Positions 1 to 8,259 of a stretch of DNA of 64,000 bases are shown here, in pieces. Position 1 is the stretch's first letter, and each line of letters begins with the position of its first letter. A model generated the notes under the pieces. That model saw nothing but the letters and a program-made list of their open reading frames with translations. It was not told the DNA's origin and searched no databases. A program made the translations under genes and the position numbers. Where the stretch lies: positions 1 to 64,000 of the forward strand of contig JBJEOA010000065.1 in NCBI GenBank assembly GCA_051880475.1. Direction: 5' to 3'. Source of the stretch: JAUUSJ01 sp051880475. Its GTDB lineage: Bacteria > Bacillota > Clostridia > Lachnospirales > Lachnospiraceae.

Positions 1-32
1 TGGTATTGTGGTTACTATTATACATAGCAAGA

Positions 33-76
33 AATAAGGGACAAAAGGGACAGGGGACAGACCTCTGTCCCTTATT
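33..76. repeat. GGACAG-family palindromic repeat, copy 1
   Basis: Eleven-base perfect inverted arms lie at 33-43 (aataagggaca) and 66-76. They enclose a core reading ggacaggggacagacctctgtcc in imperfect dyad form. The element sits just downstream of the last gene of the leftward membrane operon. It is the first of about a dozen related intergenic copies in this window. Confidence 0.7.
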
Positions 77-271
77 CTACGCCATTTTTTTTAGAGTAAC
101 CAAGAGAAGAACGAGTCCTGAGCCACTCAAGATATGTCCAATTCCTGCGATACCTGAAATAGAAGCATTTGCTGCTGAAGACAAATATATATTAAGAACC
201 TGGATAATACCCCCAGCTATTGTCAAAATTGCATAGATTAAAGAGAAATTCAAATACTTTCTCAAAATCAA
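77..271 (-). CDS. small two-helix membrane protein
   Basis: A 64-residue hydrophobic protein with two likely membrane segments (about residues 8-30 and 40-60). It probably starts at TTG 271, which overlaps the TGA stop of the upstream gene (268-270), so translation should be coupled; an AGGTGAT-like ribosome site lies just before it. I recognise no family. It belongs to the TetR-controlled operon. The alternative is that it is a chance ORF, but the overlap and the hydrophobic pattern argue for a real gene. Confidence 0.5.
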   Translation of the reverse strand: MILRKYLNFSLIYAILTIAGGIIQVLNIYLSSAANASISGIAGIGHILSGSGLVLLLVTLKKMA

Positions 272-930
272 TTATCACCTTTCATCGCTTTATATCCAAT
301 CAGAACAATCCAAAGATATGCACATGTTTTAGGAATCATTAACATTCCAATTGGAGGAATGTTATCTGCGAACAGTACCACAGGTATATAACAGGCAAAG
401 CTGATGACTACTGCAAGCCACAGAAACTCCAATGGTTTATCCTGTTTTGTCTTCGCACGACGGAAAAACAAAACGACAATCAAAACTCCGAGGATTGTAA
501 ATGGGATGTTTCGATAAATTCCCCACGAAAGCGGTGCCTGTGCACTGGTCCATGCGTTTTGTGGCATCAGGCATAAAGCAATACGCAAAAGTGCCAATCC
601 CCACACTGTAACAGTAAGTTCGTTTTTGTCCTTAATTTGATAACGAAAACGCCATACATAATAGAGTAACACATAAAATAACGTCATTGTAATGGATGTA
701 ATCATTTTTCCGATACCGAGTATTGCGGTATAGTTTTCCAATCCGGTCGTACATAGTGCAACTGCTCTTGGTACAAGATGGAATGCGTCCCCACATCCAA
801 GAACAACTGCCATGAGGCCATATAGTAAATATTGTTGTCTTCCCTTGCTCTTATGAATCATCATAATTCCAAGTGTAATAACCGACACTAGATATATAAT
901 GTCAAATAATGTTTCAAAAACTGCCTGCAT
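268..930 (-). CDS. polytopic membrane protein of unknown function
   Basis: A 220-residue protein with about seven hydrophobic segments, including those near residues 10-28, 35-55, 70-105, 115-135, 143-160, 168-190 and 195-213. No transport or catalytic motif is recognisable. The ATG at 930 follows a strong AAGGAGGAAGG ribosome site. Eighteen bases upstream of the start lies a palindrome (948-962) matching the one over the TetR gene promoter, so this gene is probably the repressor's regulatory target. The substrate or signal is unknown. Confidence 0.75.
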   Translation of the reverse strand: MQAVFETLFDIIYLVSVITLGIMMIHKSKGRQQYLLYGLMAVVLGCGDAFHLVPRAVALCTTGLENYTAILGIGKMITSITMTLFYVLLYYVWRFRYQIKDKNELTVTVWGLALLRIALCLMPQNAWTSAQAPLSWGIYRNIPFTILGVLIVVLFFRRAKTKQDKPLEFLWLAVVISFACYIPVVLFADNIPPIGMLMIPKTCAYLWIVLIGYKAMKGDN

Positions 931-947
931 TTTTCCTTCCTCCTTAG

Positions 948-962
948 ATGAACATTGTTCAT
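948..962. promoter_or_regulatory. TetR-type operator 2
   Basis: ATGAACATTGTTCAT, a 15-base palindrome apart from its central base. It lies between the TetR gene and the membrane-protein gene and shares its core with the operator at 1576-1596. It overlaps the likely -10 region of a promoter whose -35 (TTGACG on the minus strand) is at 982-987. Confidence 0.75.
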
Positions 963-973
963 ATTATTTTAAA

Positions 974-1000
974 AGAAAAACCGTCAACTAACGGATTTCT
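974..1000 (-). terminator. terminator after the TetR gene
   Basis: On the minus strand, AAGAAA-t-CCGT, a short loop and ACGG-t-TTTTCTT form a hairpin directly after the TetR stop codon. It is nearly symmetric, so it could act in both directions. The -35 of the next gene overlaps its loop. Confidence 0.5.
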
Positions 1001-1001
1001 T

Positions 1002-1562
1002 TTAAGCGTAAATAGTTCGTTGTATAATTTCTTTGAGCACCTCGCAGTTCGTTTTCCCTTGTACAAGCAATAGTAATATATTGTCTAATACAAAATCAAT
1101 AAACGCTGATTTTTCAAACGATGTTGAAAATGCCTTCTCTGAAACCTTGCTATCTGCCTGCAAAACCTCTAACATATTTTCTTTTATATGGTCAAAACAA
1201 TGCTTCATGGTGCTTTTTGCCTTTTCTCTTCCAGAATTGGCAATATTGATAGAGTGAGCCGTAAAAAAATCTGGATAATCTTCAACACCCTTTTGAACAC
1301 ATTCCCAAATATACTCTATATATTTAGGAAAAGAAAAGTCTGCCAAATACTGGTGGTTCATATGAAAAATATCTTTCCATATATCTTCCACTATCGCAAG
1401 CAGTAGCTCATCTTTATTTGCGTAATAATTATATAATGTTCCAAGTGCAATATGACATTCATCCGCGACAGATCGCATAGTTACCGCGGATAATCCTCTC
1501 GAAGCTACAATACTACGACACACCAGCAAAATAGTTTCTTTTGACGTAATACCTGTATTCAA
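1002..1562 (-). CDS. TetR/AcrR family transcriptional repressor
   Basis: A 186-residue repressor. The N-terminal helix-turn-helix (about residues 8-55: ITSKETILLVCRSIV, then TMRSVADECHIALGTLYNYYANKDELL) is typical of TetR, and the C-terminal half is a helical ligand-binding domain with no recognisable ligand signature. The longer open frame begins at TTG 1586, but GGAGG at 1571-1575 with an 8-base spacer points to TTG 1562. A consensus promoter and a 21-base palindrome overlap upstream, which predicts autorepression. The same palindrome core precedes the next gene, so this protein probably controls the 77-930 operon. Confidence 0.88.
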   Translation of the reverse strand: MNTGITSKETILLVCRSIVASRGLSAVTMRSVADECHIALGTLYNYYANKDELLLAIVEDIWKDIFHMNHQYLADFSFPKYIEYIWECVQKGVEDYPDFFTAHSINIANSGREKAKSTMKHCFDHIKENMLEVLQADSKVSEKAFSTSFEKSAFIDFVLDNILLLLVQGKTNCEVLKEIIQRTIYA

Positions 1563-1575
1563 TACACTCACCTCC

Positions 1576-1596
1576 ATAATGAACAATGTTCATTAT
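1576..1596. promoter_or_regulatory. TetR-type operator 1
   Basis: A 21-base palindrome (ATAATGAACA-A-TGTTCATTAT, perfect except for the centre). It covers the -10 edge and start region of the TetR promoter. Its core is the same as the site at 948-962. Confidence 0.8.
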
Positions 1597-1620
1597 ATTA
1601 CTTTTATATTTTATTGTCAA
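1592..1620 (-). promoter_or_regulatory. sigma-A promoter of the TetR gene
   Basis: On the minus strand: TTGACA (1615-1620), a 17-base spacer and TATAAT (1592-1597). Both hexamers match the consensus perfectly, and the operator overlaps the -10. Confidence 0.85.
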
Positions 1621-1633
1621 TATAGAGTTTTCT

Positions 1634-1657
1634 CGGGGGACAGCTCCTTGTCCTGTC
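1634..1657. repeat. GGACAG-family repeat, degenerate copy
   Basis: cgggggacagctccttgtcctgtc. This is an imperfect palindrome of the dispersed family, lying in the gap between the TetR gene and the rhodanese gene. The rest of that gap (1658-1898) is AT-rich and holds at most a weak TTGACT / TATAAT promoter near 1739-1769. Confidence 0.5.
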
Positions 1658-1898
1658 ATAATAAACTTGTAACAGAAGGGGCTAATGATATATAATAATA
1701 TTACAAAAAGTTATACTATCCAACAAATATGATAAATATTGACTTTATTACCATATCATGATATATAATCTGTATGAAGAATGGCAAAAATTCAAATATT
1801 TGTTAGTGATACAGACAAAATTTTAATTGACAAAAATATATTTATTTATCATGTTGCCTGTCTTTATGTTTCAGATGCTGAGAGGTGGTGAAGGGTGA

Positions 1899-2396
1899 GT
1901 GAAGAAAAGAGTGAAATTAACTATAGTAGGAGCAGTTGTTGGAGTTATTGCTATTGCTTTAATCATAATGAGACAGTATGTATCTATGAGCCGTGACGGT
2001 ACATCAATATCAATCATTGGAGGATCAGACGGTCCGACTTCTATTTTTATAGCAGGAAAATTGCCACAAGGGGATCAACAAGTGGCTGAATATACATCTA
2101 TTACAATGGAAGAGGCGAAGGAGATTTTTGCAGCGAGTGGAAATTATATCATCTTGGATGTAAGACGAGCAGATGAATTTGTCGCAGGGCATATTCCAGG
2201 TGCAATCAATATTGCGAATGAGGATATTGTAAGTACAAAGTTGGAAGAGTTGCCTAATAAGGAGCAGACTATTTATGTGTACTGCCGAAGTGGAAACAGA
2301 AGCAAGCAGGCATCTGCAAAGCTTGTGGCTATGGGATATACCAATATTATTGAAATTGGTGGAATTTTAGATTGGACTGGAGAGATTGAGAAGTAG
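1899..2396 (+). CDS. membrane-anchored rhodanese-domain protein
   Basis: A 165-residue protein with GTG start 1899 after AGGTGGTGAAGGGTGAGT. Residues 7-25 form one membrane anchor, so the rest is probably extracytoplasmic. The rhodanese domain spans about residues 65-163: ILDVRRADEFVAGHIPGAINI and the active-site loop CRSGNRS with its catalytic cysteine, predicting sulfur transfer or persulfide handling. Between anchor and domain is SIIGGSDGPTSIF, which resembles the conserved GGADGPTSIF motif of beta subunits of sodium-pumping decarboxylases (OadB/GcdB); no other part of such a subunit is present. A 28-base inverted repeat follows the stop codon. Confidence 0.85.
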   Translation: MKKRVKLTIVGAVVGVIAIALIIMRQYVSMSRDGTSISIIGGSDGPTSIFIAGKLPQGDQQVAEYTSITMEEAKEIFAASGNYIILDVRRADEFVAGHIPGAINIANEDIVSTKLEELPNKEQTIYVYCRSGNRSKQASAKLVAMGYTNIIEIGGILDWTGEIEK

Positions 2397-2411
2397 CGGG
2401 AGTTTGGGGGA

Positions 2412-2474
2412 TGGGACGGGGGACAGACCTCTGTCCGACTCACTGCGTCGGACAGAGGTCTGTCCCCCGTCCCA
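2412..2474. repeat. perfect 28-bp inverted repeat (GGACAG family)
   Basis: The arms at 2412-2439 and 2447-2474 are perfect complements over 28 bases with a 7-base loop. Each arm also carries its own small palindrome (ggacag-acct-ctgtcc), so the DNA could extrude a branched cruciform. No T-run follows, so it is not a classical terminator, although the RNA hairpin could protect or end the rhodanese transcript. Confidence 0.85.
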
Positions 2475-2518
2475 CCGAGGTCCCACCGTCCCGTCAAATA
2501 AAGGAGGAAAGTATAAAA

Positions 2519-5101
2519 ATGTCACGTAAAAAAATATTAGTTGTAGAGGATAATGAACTCAATCGTGCTATGCTGAGTGAGATACTGTCAAATGATTATG
2601 AAGTTTTAGAAGCAGAAAACGGACAAGAAGCACTTTATGTTCTAGAACAAAATAAGAACAATATAATTTTAATTCTCTTAGATGTTATGATGCCAGTTAT
2701 GGATGGATATACTTTTTTAGATAGAATTAAGAAAGATGAAGAGATGGCATTGATTCCGGTTATTGTAACTACGCAGGGAGACCGTGAAGAGGATGAGATA
2801 GCCGCTTTAGCTCACGGTGCAACGGATTTTGTGCCAAAACCTTATCGCCCGCAGGTAATCTTACACCGAGTTGCCAGCCTTATTAAGTTGCGAGAGACTG
2901 CCGCTATGGTTAATCTGTTTCAGTATGATAGGCTCACTGGACTTTATACGAAGGAATTTTTCTACCGGAAAGTTAGAGAACGTTTGGATGCAAATCCTGA
3001 AAAGGAATATACAATTTTATGTTCTAATTTTGAAAATTTTAAGTGGTATAATGATACTTTTGGACGAGAAGCAGGAGACAAAATGTTGGTGAAGGGAGCT
3101 GAAATTTTCAAAGAAAGGGCTGGTGAGAAGGCTATCTGCTGCCGATATAGTGCAGATCGGTTCTTATGCCTGATAGACCAAGAAAGAGAGAGAATTGGAC
3201 GAGAGTATTTTATCAAAGGAAGGAATAATTCATCTACTAAGCAGATAGAGAATATATCTGTAAAACTTGGTATTTATGAGATTACAGATCGCTCCATTTC
3301 GGTCGAACAAATGTGCGACAGAGTGCTTTTGGTCGTAGATAGCATCAAAGGAAAGTATAATCAGCATATTGCGATTTATGACGATGCACTTCGTGAAAAA
3401 TTGCTTCGTGAAAAAGCGATTACAGATGTCATGGCCAATGCACTAGAAGAGGGACAGTTTACGGTTTATCTTCAGCCAAAATATAGTCTGTATGATAATA
3501 AAATGGTTGGAGCAGAAGCTTTGGTTAGGTGGATACATCCAGAATGGGGATTTATGTCTCCTGGAGAGTTTATTCCACTGTTTGAGAAAAATGGCTTTAT
3601 TCCTTGTCTAGATCAATATGTCTGGGAGAGTGTATGTGCGAAACTCCGAGATTGGAAAGAAAAAGGATATCCTCTTTTACCAGTATCAGTCAATGTTTCT
3701 CGTGCAGATATTTATCAATCACATTTGGTAGATACTTTTTGTAATCTAATTAAAAAATATAAGATTGATCCGGGATACCTTCACCTAGAGATTACAGAAA
3801 GTGCTTACACGGAACATCCAGAACAGATTATTACTACAATAGACGAATTGCGTAAACTTGGCTTTATCATAGAGATGGATGATTTTGGAAGTGGTTATTC
3901 ATCTTTGAATATGCTTAGTCAAATGACATTGGATATATTAAAACTAGATATGAAATTTATCCAAAATGAGATGGCAAAACCTGTAGAGCAGAGTATCCTT
4001 CATGATATCATCAGTATGGCACATAGATTGCATTTAAGTGTAGTGGCAGAGGGGGTAGAGACAAGAGATCAAATGAAACGCCTGCAGGCAGTGAGATGTG
4101 ATTATGCTCAGGGATATTTTTTCGCAAGACCAATGCCTGTTAAGGAATTTGAAGAATTATTGAAACTTCAGTGCACAAAAAGCGTTTCTCCTCTGTCACA
4201 AAACGAATCTAGTAAACGCAGTTTGCTGATTTTAGATGAGGATGAAAAGTATCGAGAGAGAGTGCGCAAGCATTTTGAGGGGACATATCAGATTTTTGAG
4301 GCATCGAATGTAGACAGTGCATTTGACTGCATTTCAAAATATAGCTGTGAGGGAATTTCAGCGATACTGCTTAGTACAACAATTCCAGACAAAGGAGCAC
4401 AGATGTTCCTTAAAAAGATGAGTCAAAACTCGTCTTTTTGGAAAGTTCCTGTTATTGGGATGGTATCTTGTATGGAAATTCAAGGAGATATAGGACTAGA
4501 AACCGATGATATTCTTTGCAAAAATTATCCCCTTGCCGAGTTAGGCAGACATATTGAACGACTGATTGATATTGTAGCCTTTAGTGAGCGAGAGAATGCT
4601 CTAAAGGATGAGGCAAATCAGGATTATCTGACAGGGCTTCTCAATCGACGAGGACTCGAAGTTGCTATATCATCCCTTCGCAAATATGAGCTTCCGCTAG
4701 CGGTATGTCTTTTTGATTTAGATGGTATGAAAAAAGCAAATGATAGTTGTGGTCATGAAATGGGAGATAGAATGCTAAAGACGTTTGCAGATATGCTCCG
4801 ACGACAGACTCGTGAAGAGGATATTCGATGCCGCTATGGAGGAGATGAATTTATAGTATTACTAAAGAATGTAAAAGATGCGAAGGATGCAATGAATAAA
4901 GGAATGAAAATTTGCAATTCCTTCCGTAAGCAATTTGAGGCAGAGCATATAAAAGCGGCTTGCTCTTGTGGCATTACTTTATGTACGACAGATGAAGTAT
5001 CTTCTACATCATTGATTGAACAGGCAGACCAGGCTTTATATCAGGCAAAGAGAGAAAATAGAGGTGGATGCTGTTTAGCAAATGTGCATTTGGAGAAGTA
5101 A
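2519..5101 (+). CDS. REC-GGDEF*-EAL-REC*-GGDEF c-di-GMP response regulator
   Basis: An 860-residue cytoplasmic protein with no membrane segment. Order: receiver (1-125, phospho-acceptor D55 in LLDVMMP); degenerate GGDEF (130-270; SADRF replaces GGDEF); EAL phosphodiesterase (315-560; AEALVRW, EITES, DDFGSGYSS, KLD and VAEGVET intact); a second receiver-like fold lacking the aspartate (LLSTTIP); and an intact GGDEF (about 690-855; RYGGDEF, with an REED inhibitory site five residues before it). It could both make and break c-di-GMP. ATG 2519 follows AAGGAGGA; the frame is open further upstream, but only through the repeat. It has its own start region after the rhodanese gene. Confidence 0.9.
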   Translation: MSRKKILVVEDNELNRAMLSEILSNDYEVLEAENGQEALYVLEQNKNNIILILLDVMMPVMDGYTFLDRIKKDEEMALIPVIVTTQGDREEDEIAALAHGATDFVPKPYRPQVILHRVASLIKLRETAAMVNLFQYDRLTGLYTKEFFYRKVRERLDANPEKEYTILCSNFENFKWYNDTFGREAGDKMLVKGAEIFKERAGEKAICCRYSADRFLCLIDQERERIGREYFIKGRNNSSTKQIENISVKLGIYEITDRSISVEQMCDRVLLVVDSIKGKYNQHIAIYDDALREKLLREKAITDVMANALEEGQFTVYLQPKYSLYDNKMVGAEALVRWIHPEWGFMSPGEFIPLFEKNGFIPCLDQYVWESVCAKLRDWKEKGYPLLPVSVNVSRADIYQSHLVDTFCNLIKKYKIDPGYLHLEITESAYTEHPEQIITTIDELRKLGFIIEMDDFGSGYSSLNMLSQMTLDILKLDMKFIQNEMAKPVEQSILHDIISMAHRLHLSVVAEGVETRDQMKRLQAVRCDYAQGYFFARPMPVKEFEELLKLQCTKSVSPLSQNESSKRSLLILDEDEKYRERVRKHFEGTYQIFEASNVDSAFDCISKYSCEGISAILLSTTIPDKGAQMFLKKMSQNSSFWKVPVIGMVSCMEIQGDIGLETDDILCKNYPLAELGRHIERLIDIVAFSERENALKDEANQDYLTGLLNRRGLEVAISSLRKYELPLAVCLFDLDGMKKANDSCGHEMGDRMLKTFADMLRRQTREEDIRCRYGGDEFIVLLKNVKDAKDAMNKGMKICNSFRKQFEAEHIKAACSCGITLCTTDEVSSTSLIEQADQALYQAKRENRGGCCLANVHLEK

Positions 5102-5182
5102 TTAGTGCATCTGTTCGTATGATAAAAATATAGTTCGTGATTTCTGAAAAATGATATAAATAGGTAAAATGGAGGAAAGGAA

Positions 5183-8068
5183 ATGGGTAGGGGATTAAAG
5201 CATATCATTTCATACAGATTAAAAATAAATAAGAAAATCTTCGTATTAATCACGCTTTTACTAGTTTCTATTATTTTTTCCAGAATTATAGTGTATGCTA
5301 AAGATTCTCCTACAAGAACAGTAAATATTGGATATTTTGCATTTTCTGGATACCATGAGATGAAAGAAGAATACTCCAATCCGATAGGAAGTGGTTATGG
5401 AAGTGATTTTTTACAGCTTCTTCGAAGATATACGAATTTAAATTATAATTATGTAGGATATGAAAAAAGCTGGCAGGATATGTTGGAAATGCTTCGCAAC
5501 GGCGAAATTGATATATTGACTTCAGCAAGAAAAACTAGTGTTCGAGAAAAAGAATTTGCTTTTTCTAAGCCGATTGGCACAAGTTATGCGGAAATGAGTG
5601 TCAGAGAGGATGACAGTCGATATGATTTGGATGATTATGATAGCTTCAATGGAATGACAATTGGAGTCCTTCCAGGGAATAGTCGGAATAAAGATCTTGA
5701 GCAATTGGCCAAAGAAAAAGGATTTACATATCGAGCGGTGGAGTATAATTGTGAAGAGGATTTAACGAAAGCATTGCAAAATGGCGAAGTGGATGCGATT
5801 ATCACTAGCAGTCTGAGAAAACGTACAAATGAGAAAATCGTGGCACGTTTTGCGTTGGAGGAATTTTATGTCATTGTTAGAAAAGATGATATAGAGTTGC
5901 TTGAGGAAATTAACTATGGAATTGAACAGATGGATTTAAATGAAGGAGATTGGAAAAATAGACTCTATTATAAATATACTTCTAAAGAATCGGAGGCCTC
6001 TCTTTCTTTTACTCAAAGAGAAAAAGATTATATTGCCGCCGTGCAGTCTGGAGAAAAGATTATAAAAGCTTGTGCACAGCCAGACAGAGATCCCTATTCC
6101 TTTGTGGAAAATGAAAATTTAATGGGAATTATTCCGCAGTATTTCGATTACTTGATGGATATGGCTGGATTGCCGTATACGGTTATGACTGCAGAAAATA
6201 GAAGCCAGTATTACGAATGGTTTGAGAATAATGCGGTCGATATATATATGGATGTGAATGAGGAAAGAGATAAGATTTTAAAAGAAGAAACTGGGGTTTC
6301 GACAGATCCATATATACAAATGACAATGTCTCGTGTGACTAAGAAGGATTTTAAGGGTGCTATTCACACAGTTGCAGTGGCTTATCAGCAGACTTATGAT
6401 GGCATTGATGTTGATTTGGCACAAGATGTGCAAATAATAGAATTTGATACTCGCCAAGAAGCTATGCAGGCAGTAAAAGATGGAAAAGCGGATGCGTGTT
6501 ATGTCTACACCTATATGGCGGAAAAATTTGTAAATCAAAATCCAGACGGAGAATTGATTTTCCATATGATGAATAAGCCAGTATATAATATGGTCATAAG
6601 TATCCGCCCAACCACAGATCATGAGTTAATCAGCATACTAAATAAATGTCTTAAGGCAGATCAGTCACATATGCTAGATGAGCTTGTGGAAAAGTATACG
6701 AGATATGAACAGGGAGAGGTCACATTGATACAGTTTGCTAGACAAAATCCTTGGTTTGTAGTGGCCATAGTTTCGATATGTATCGGTACTATGATTGTGT
6801 TGGTATTAGTAGTTAAAAATAATAAAAATATGCGCAGTATAGTGGCAGAGCGACTAAAATACGCAGCCAACTTGCAAAAGAAAAATGAGCAGCTTGAGTA
6901 TTCTATCAGTCAGGAGCAGAGTGCAAATTTTGCCAAAACTACATTCCTAAACAATATGTCTCATGATATTCGAACCCCAATGAATGCAATTATAGGATTT
7001 ACAAGTATTGCACTTAGACAAAAACCAAATCCGCTGGTGAAAGAATGTCTAGAAAAGATTAGTGAAAGTTCCGAGCATTTATTGACTCTCATTAACGATG
7101 TACTAGATTTAAGCCGAATTGAGAGTGGAAAAGTAGAATATATTCCAATACCGACAAACTTGTGTTCATTGACGGAGACTGTAATTGCCATCACACAGGG
7201 ATTTTTGGCAGACCGAAAATTAACTTTCCAGACAGAATACTCCAATCTGGAGCAGTACTGTGCCGTCTTAGCTGACCCTGTACGCATTCGTGAGGTGCTG
7301 GTGAATATCCTCAGCAACGCCGTCAAATTCACAGAAGATGGTGGCACTATCACCTTATTTGCGAGCTGTCGCCCTTACGAAGATGACTCCCATATCGCTG
7401 TTTGTTTTACGATTACAGATACAGGTGTCGGTATGAGTGAGGAGTACATAAAACATATTTTCGATGAGTTTTCTCAGGAGGAATCTAGCGCAAGAACCCA
7501 ATATAAGGGAACTGGTCTTGGCATGGCAATCACGAAACGATATGTAGAGTTAATGGGAGGCATAATTTCTGTGAAAAGTAAAAAGGGCGAGGGTTCCACC
7601 TTTACCGTAGAGCTTCCTTTGGAACTTACCGATAAGAATGAGATTCAGGAGAAAAATATACATACAGTCAAGGAGAATTTAAAAGATATAAAAGTTTTAC
7701 TGGCAGAGGATAATGATTTAAATGCAGAAATCGCCACGATTCAGATGGAAGAATTGGGCATGAAGTTGACAAGAGCTGTCGACGGAAGAGAGGCAGTAAA
7801 GATATTTAAAGATAATCCCCCTGATACTTTTGATATTATACTTATGGATATCATGATGCCAAGAATGAATGGATATGAAGCAGTGCAGGCAATCCGCACG
7901 ATGAAGGGCCGTCCCGACGGAAGTTCTATTCCTATTATCGCTATGACAGCGAATGCTTTCGCAGAGGACGTTCAGGCATCTCTAGATGCGGGCATGAACG
8001 CTCATTTGGCAAAGCCAATAGAGATGGATGAAGTAATGAAAACGATTGTACGAAATCTAAAGCAGTAA
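5183..8068 (+). CDS. hybrid histidine kinase with two solute-binding sensor domains
   Basis: 961 residues. A signal anchor lies at about 17-37, then two extracellular SBP_bac_3-type domains (about 45-265, with EKSWQDMLEMLRNGEIDIL, and 285-500), a membrane helix (about 515-537), HisKA with H in FLNNMSHDIRTPMNAIIG (about 595), HATPase (NILSNAVKF, DTGVGM, GTGLGMAI) and a C-terminal receiver (LMDIMMPRMNGYEA). Tandem domains of this family normally bind amino acids or similar small ligands, so the protein should convert ligand binding into a phosphorelay. It needs an HPt partner; the only one in the window is at 27251. ATG 5183 follows GGAGGAAAGG. Confidence 0.9.
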   Translation: MGRGLKHIISYRLKINKKIFVLITLLLVSIIFSRIIVYAKDSPTRTVNIGYFAFSGYHEMKEEYSNPIGSGYGSDFLQLLRRYTNLNYNYVGYEKSWQDMLEMLRNGEIDILTSARKTSVREKEFAFSKPIGTSYAEMSVREDDSRYDLDDYDSFNGMTIGVLPGNSRNKDLEQLAKEKGFTYRAVEYNCEEDLTKALQNGEVDAIITSSLRKRTNEKIVARFALEEFYVIVRKDDIELLEEINYGIEQMDLNEGDWKNRLYYKYTSKESEASLSFTQREKDYIAAVQSGEKIIKACAQPDRDPYSFVENENLMGIIPQYFDYLMDMAGLPYTVMTAENRSQYYEWFENNAVDIYMDVNEERDKILKEETGVSTDPYIQMTMSRVTKKDFKGAIHTVAVAYQQTYDGIDVDLAQDVQIIEFDTRQEAMQAVKDGKADACYVYTYMAEKFVNQNPDGELIFHMMNKPVYNMVISIRPTTDHELISILNKCLKADQSHMLDELVEKYTRYEQGEVTLIQFARQNPWFVVAIVSICIGTMIVLVLVVKNNKNMRSIVAERLKYAANLQKKNEQLEYSISQEQSANFAKTTFLNNMSHDIRTPMNAIIGFTSIALRQKPNPLVKECLEKISESSEHLLTLINDVLDLSRIESGKVEYIPIPTNLCSLTETVIAITQGFLADRKLTFQTEYSNLEQYCAVLADPVRIREVLVNILSNAVKFTEDGGTITLFASCRPYEDDSHIAVCFTITDTGVGMSEEYIKHIFDEFSQEESSARTQYKGTGLGMAITKRYVELMGGIISVKSKKGEGSTFTVELPLELTDKNEIQEKNIHTVKENLKDIKVLLAEDNDLNAEIATIQMEELGMKLTRAVDGREAVKIFKDNPPDTFDIILMDIMMPRMNGYEAVQAIRTMKGRPDGSSIPIIAMTANAFAEDVQASLDAGMNAHLAKPIEMDEVMKTIVRNLKQ

Positions 8069-8120
8069 GTACCAGGTAAAATCAAAGAACAAAGAATCTA
8101 TAATAGAGTAGGGATAATTC

Positions 8121-8150
8121 TTGTTTTCGTATGATGAGCTATGGTATAAT
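8121..8150 (+). promoter_or_regulatory. promoter of the lipoprotein/kinase operon
   Basis: TTGTTT (8121-8126), an 18-base spacer and TATAAT (8145-8150), about 110 bases ahead of the first lipoprotein gene. A small palindrome, TCATGC-tt-GCATGA, lies downstream near 8184-8197 and could be an operator. Confidence 0.6.
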
Positions 8151-8259
8151 AATATGATACTAAAGTCAAAAGGTTAAAAGACATTCATGCTTGCATGACA
8201 AGGTATTTGACCTCAACATCATAATATATGATGATAAAACTAAAGGAGAAAAGAAAGAA

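Noticed and set aside
6..236. 76-codon plus-strand ORF at the window start
   Set aside because: It runs through the palindromic repeat and antisense to the small membrane protein, and has no ribosome site or recognisable family.
2411..2518. N-terminal extension of the REC-GGDEF-EAL protein
   Set aside because: The extension translates the palindromic repeat. AAGGAGGA and the receiver fold both point to ATG 2519.
5041..5528. Minus-strand ORFs overlapping the start of the solute-binding hybrid kinase
   Set aside because: They have low-complexity composition, overlap a clear signal peptide and sensor domain on the other strand, and have no family match.
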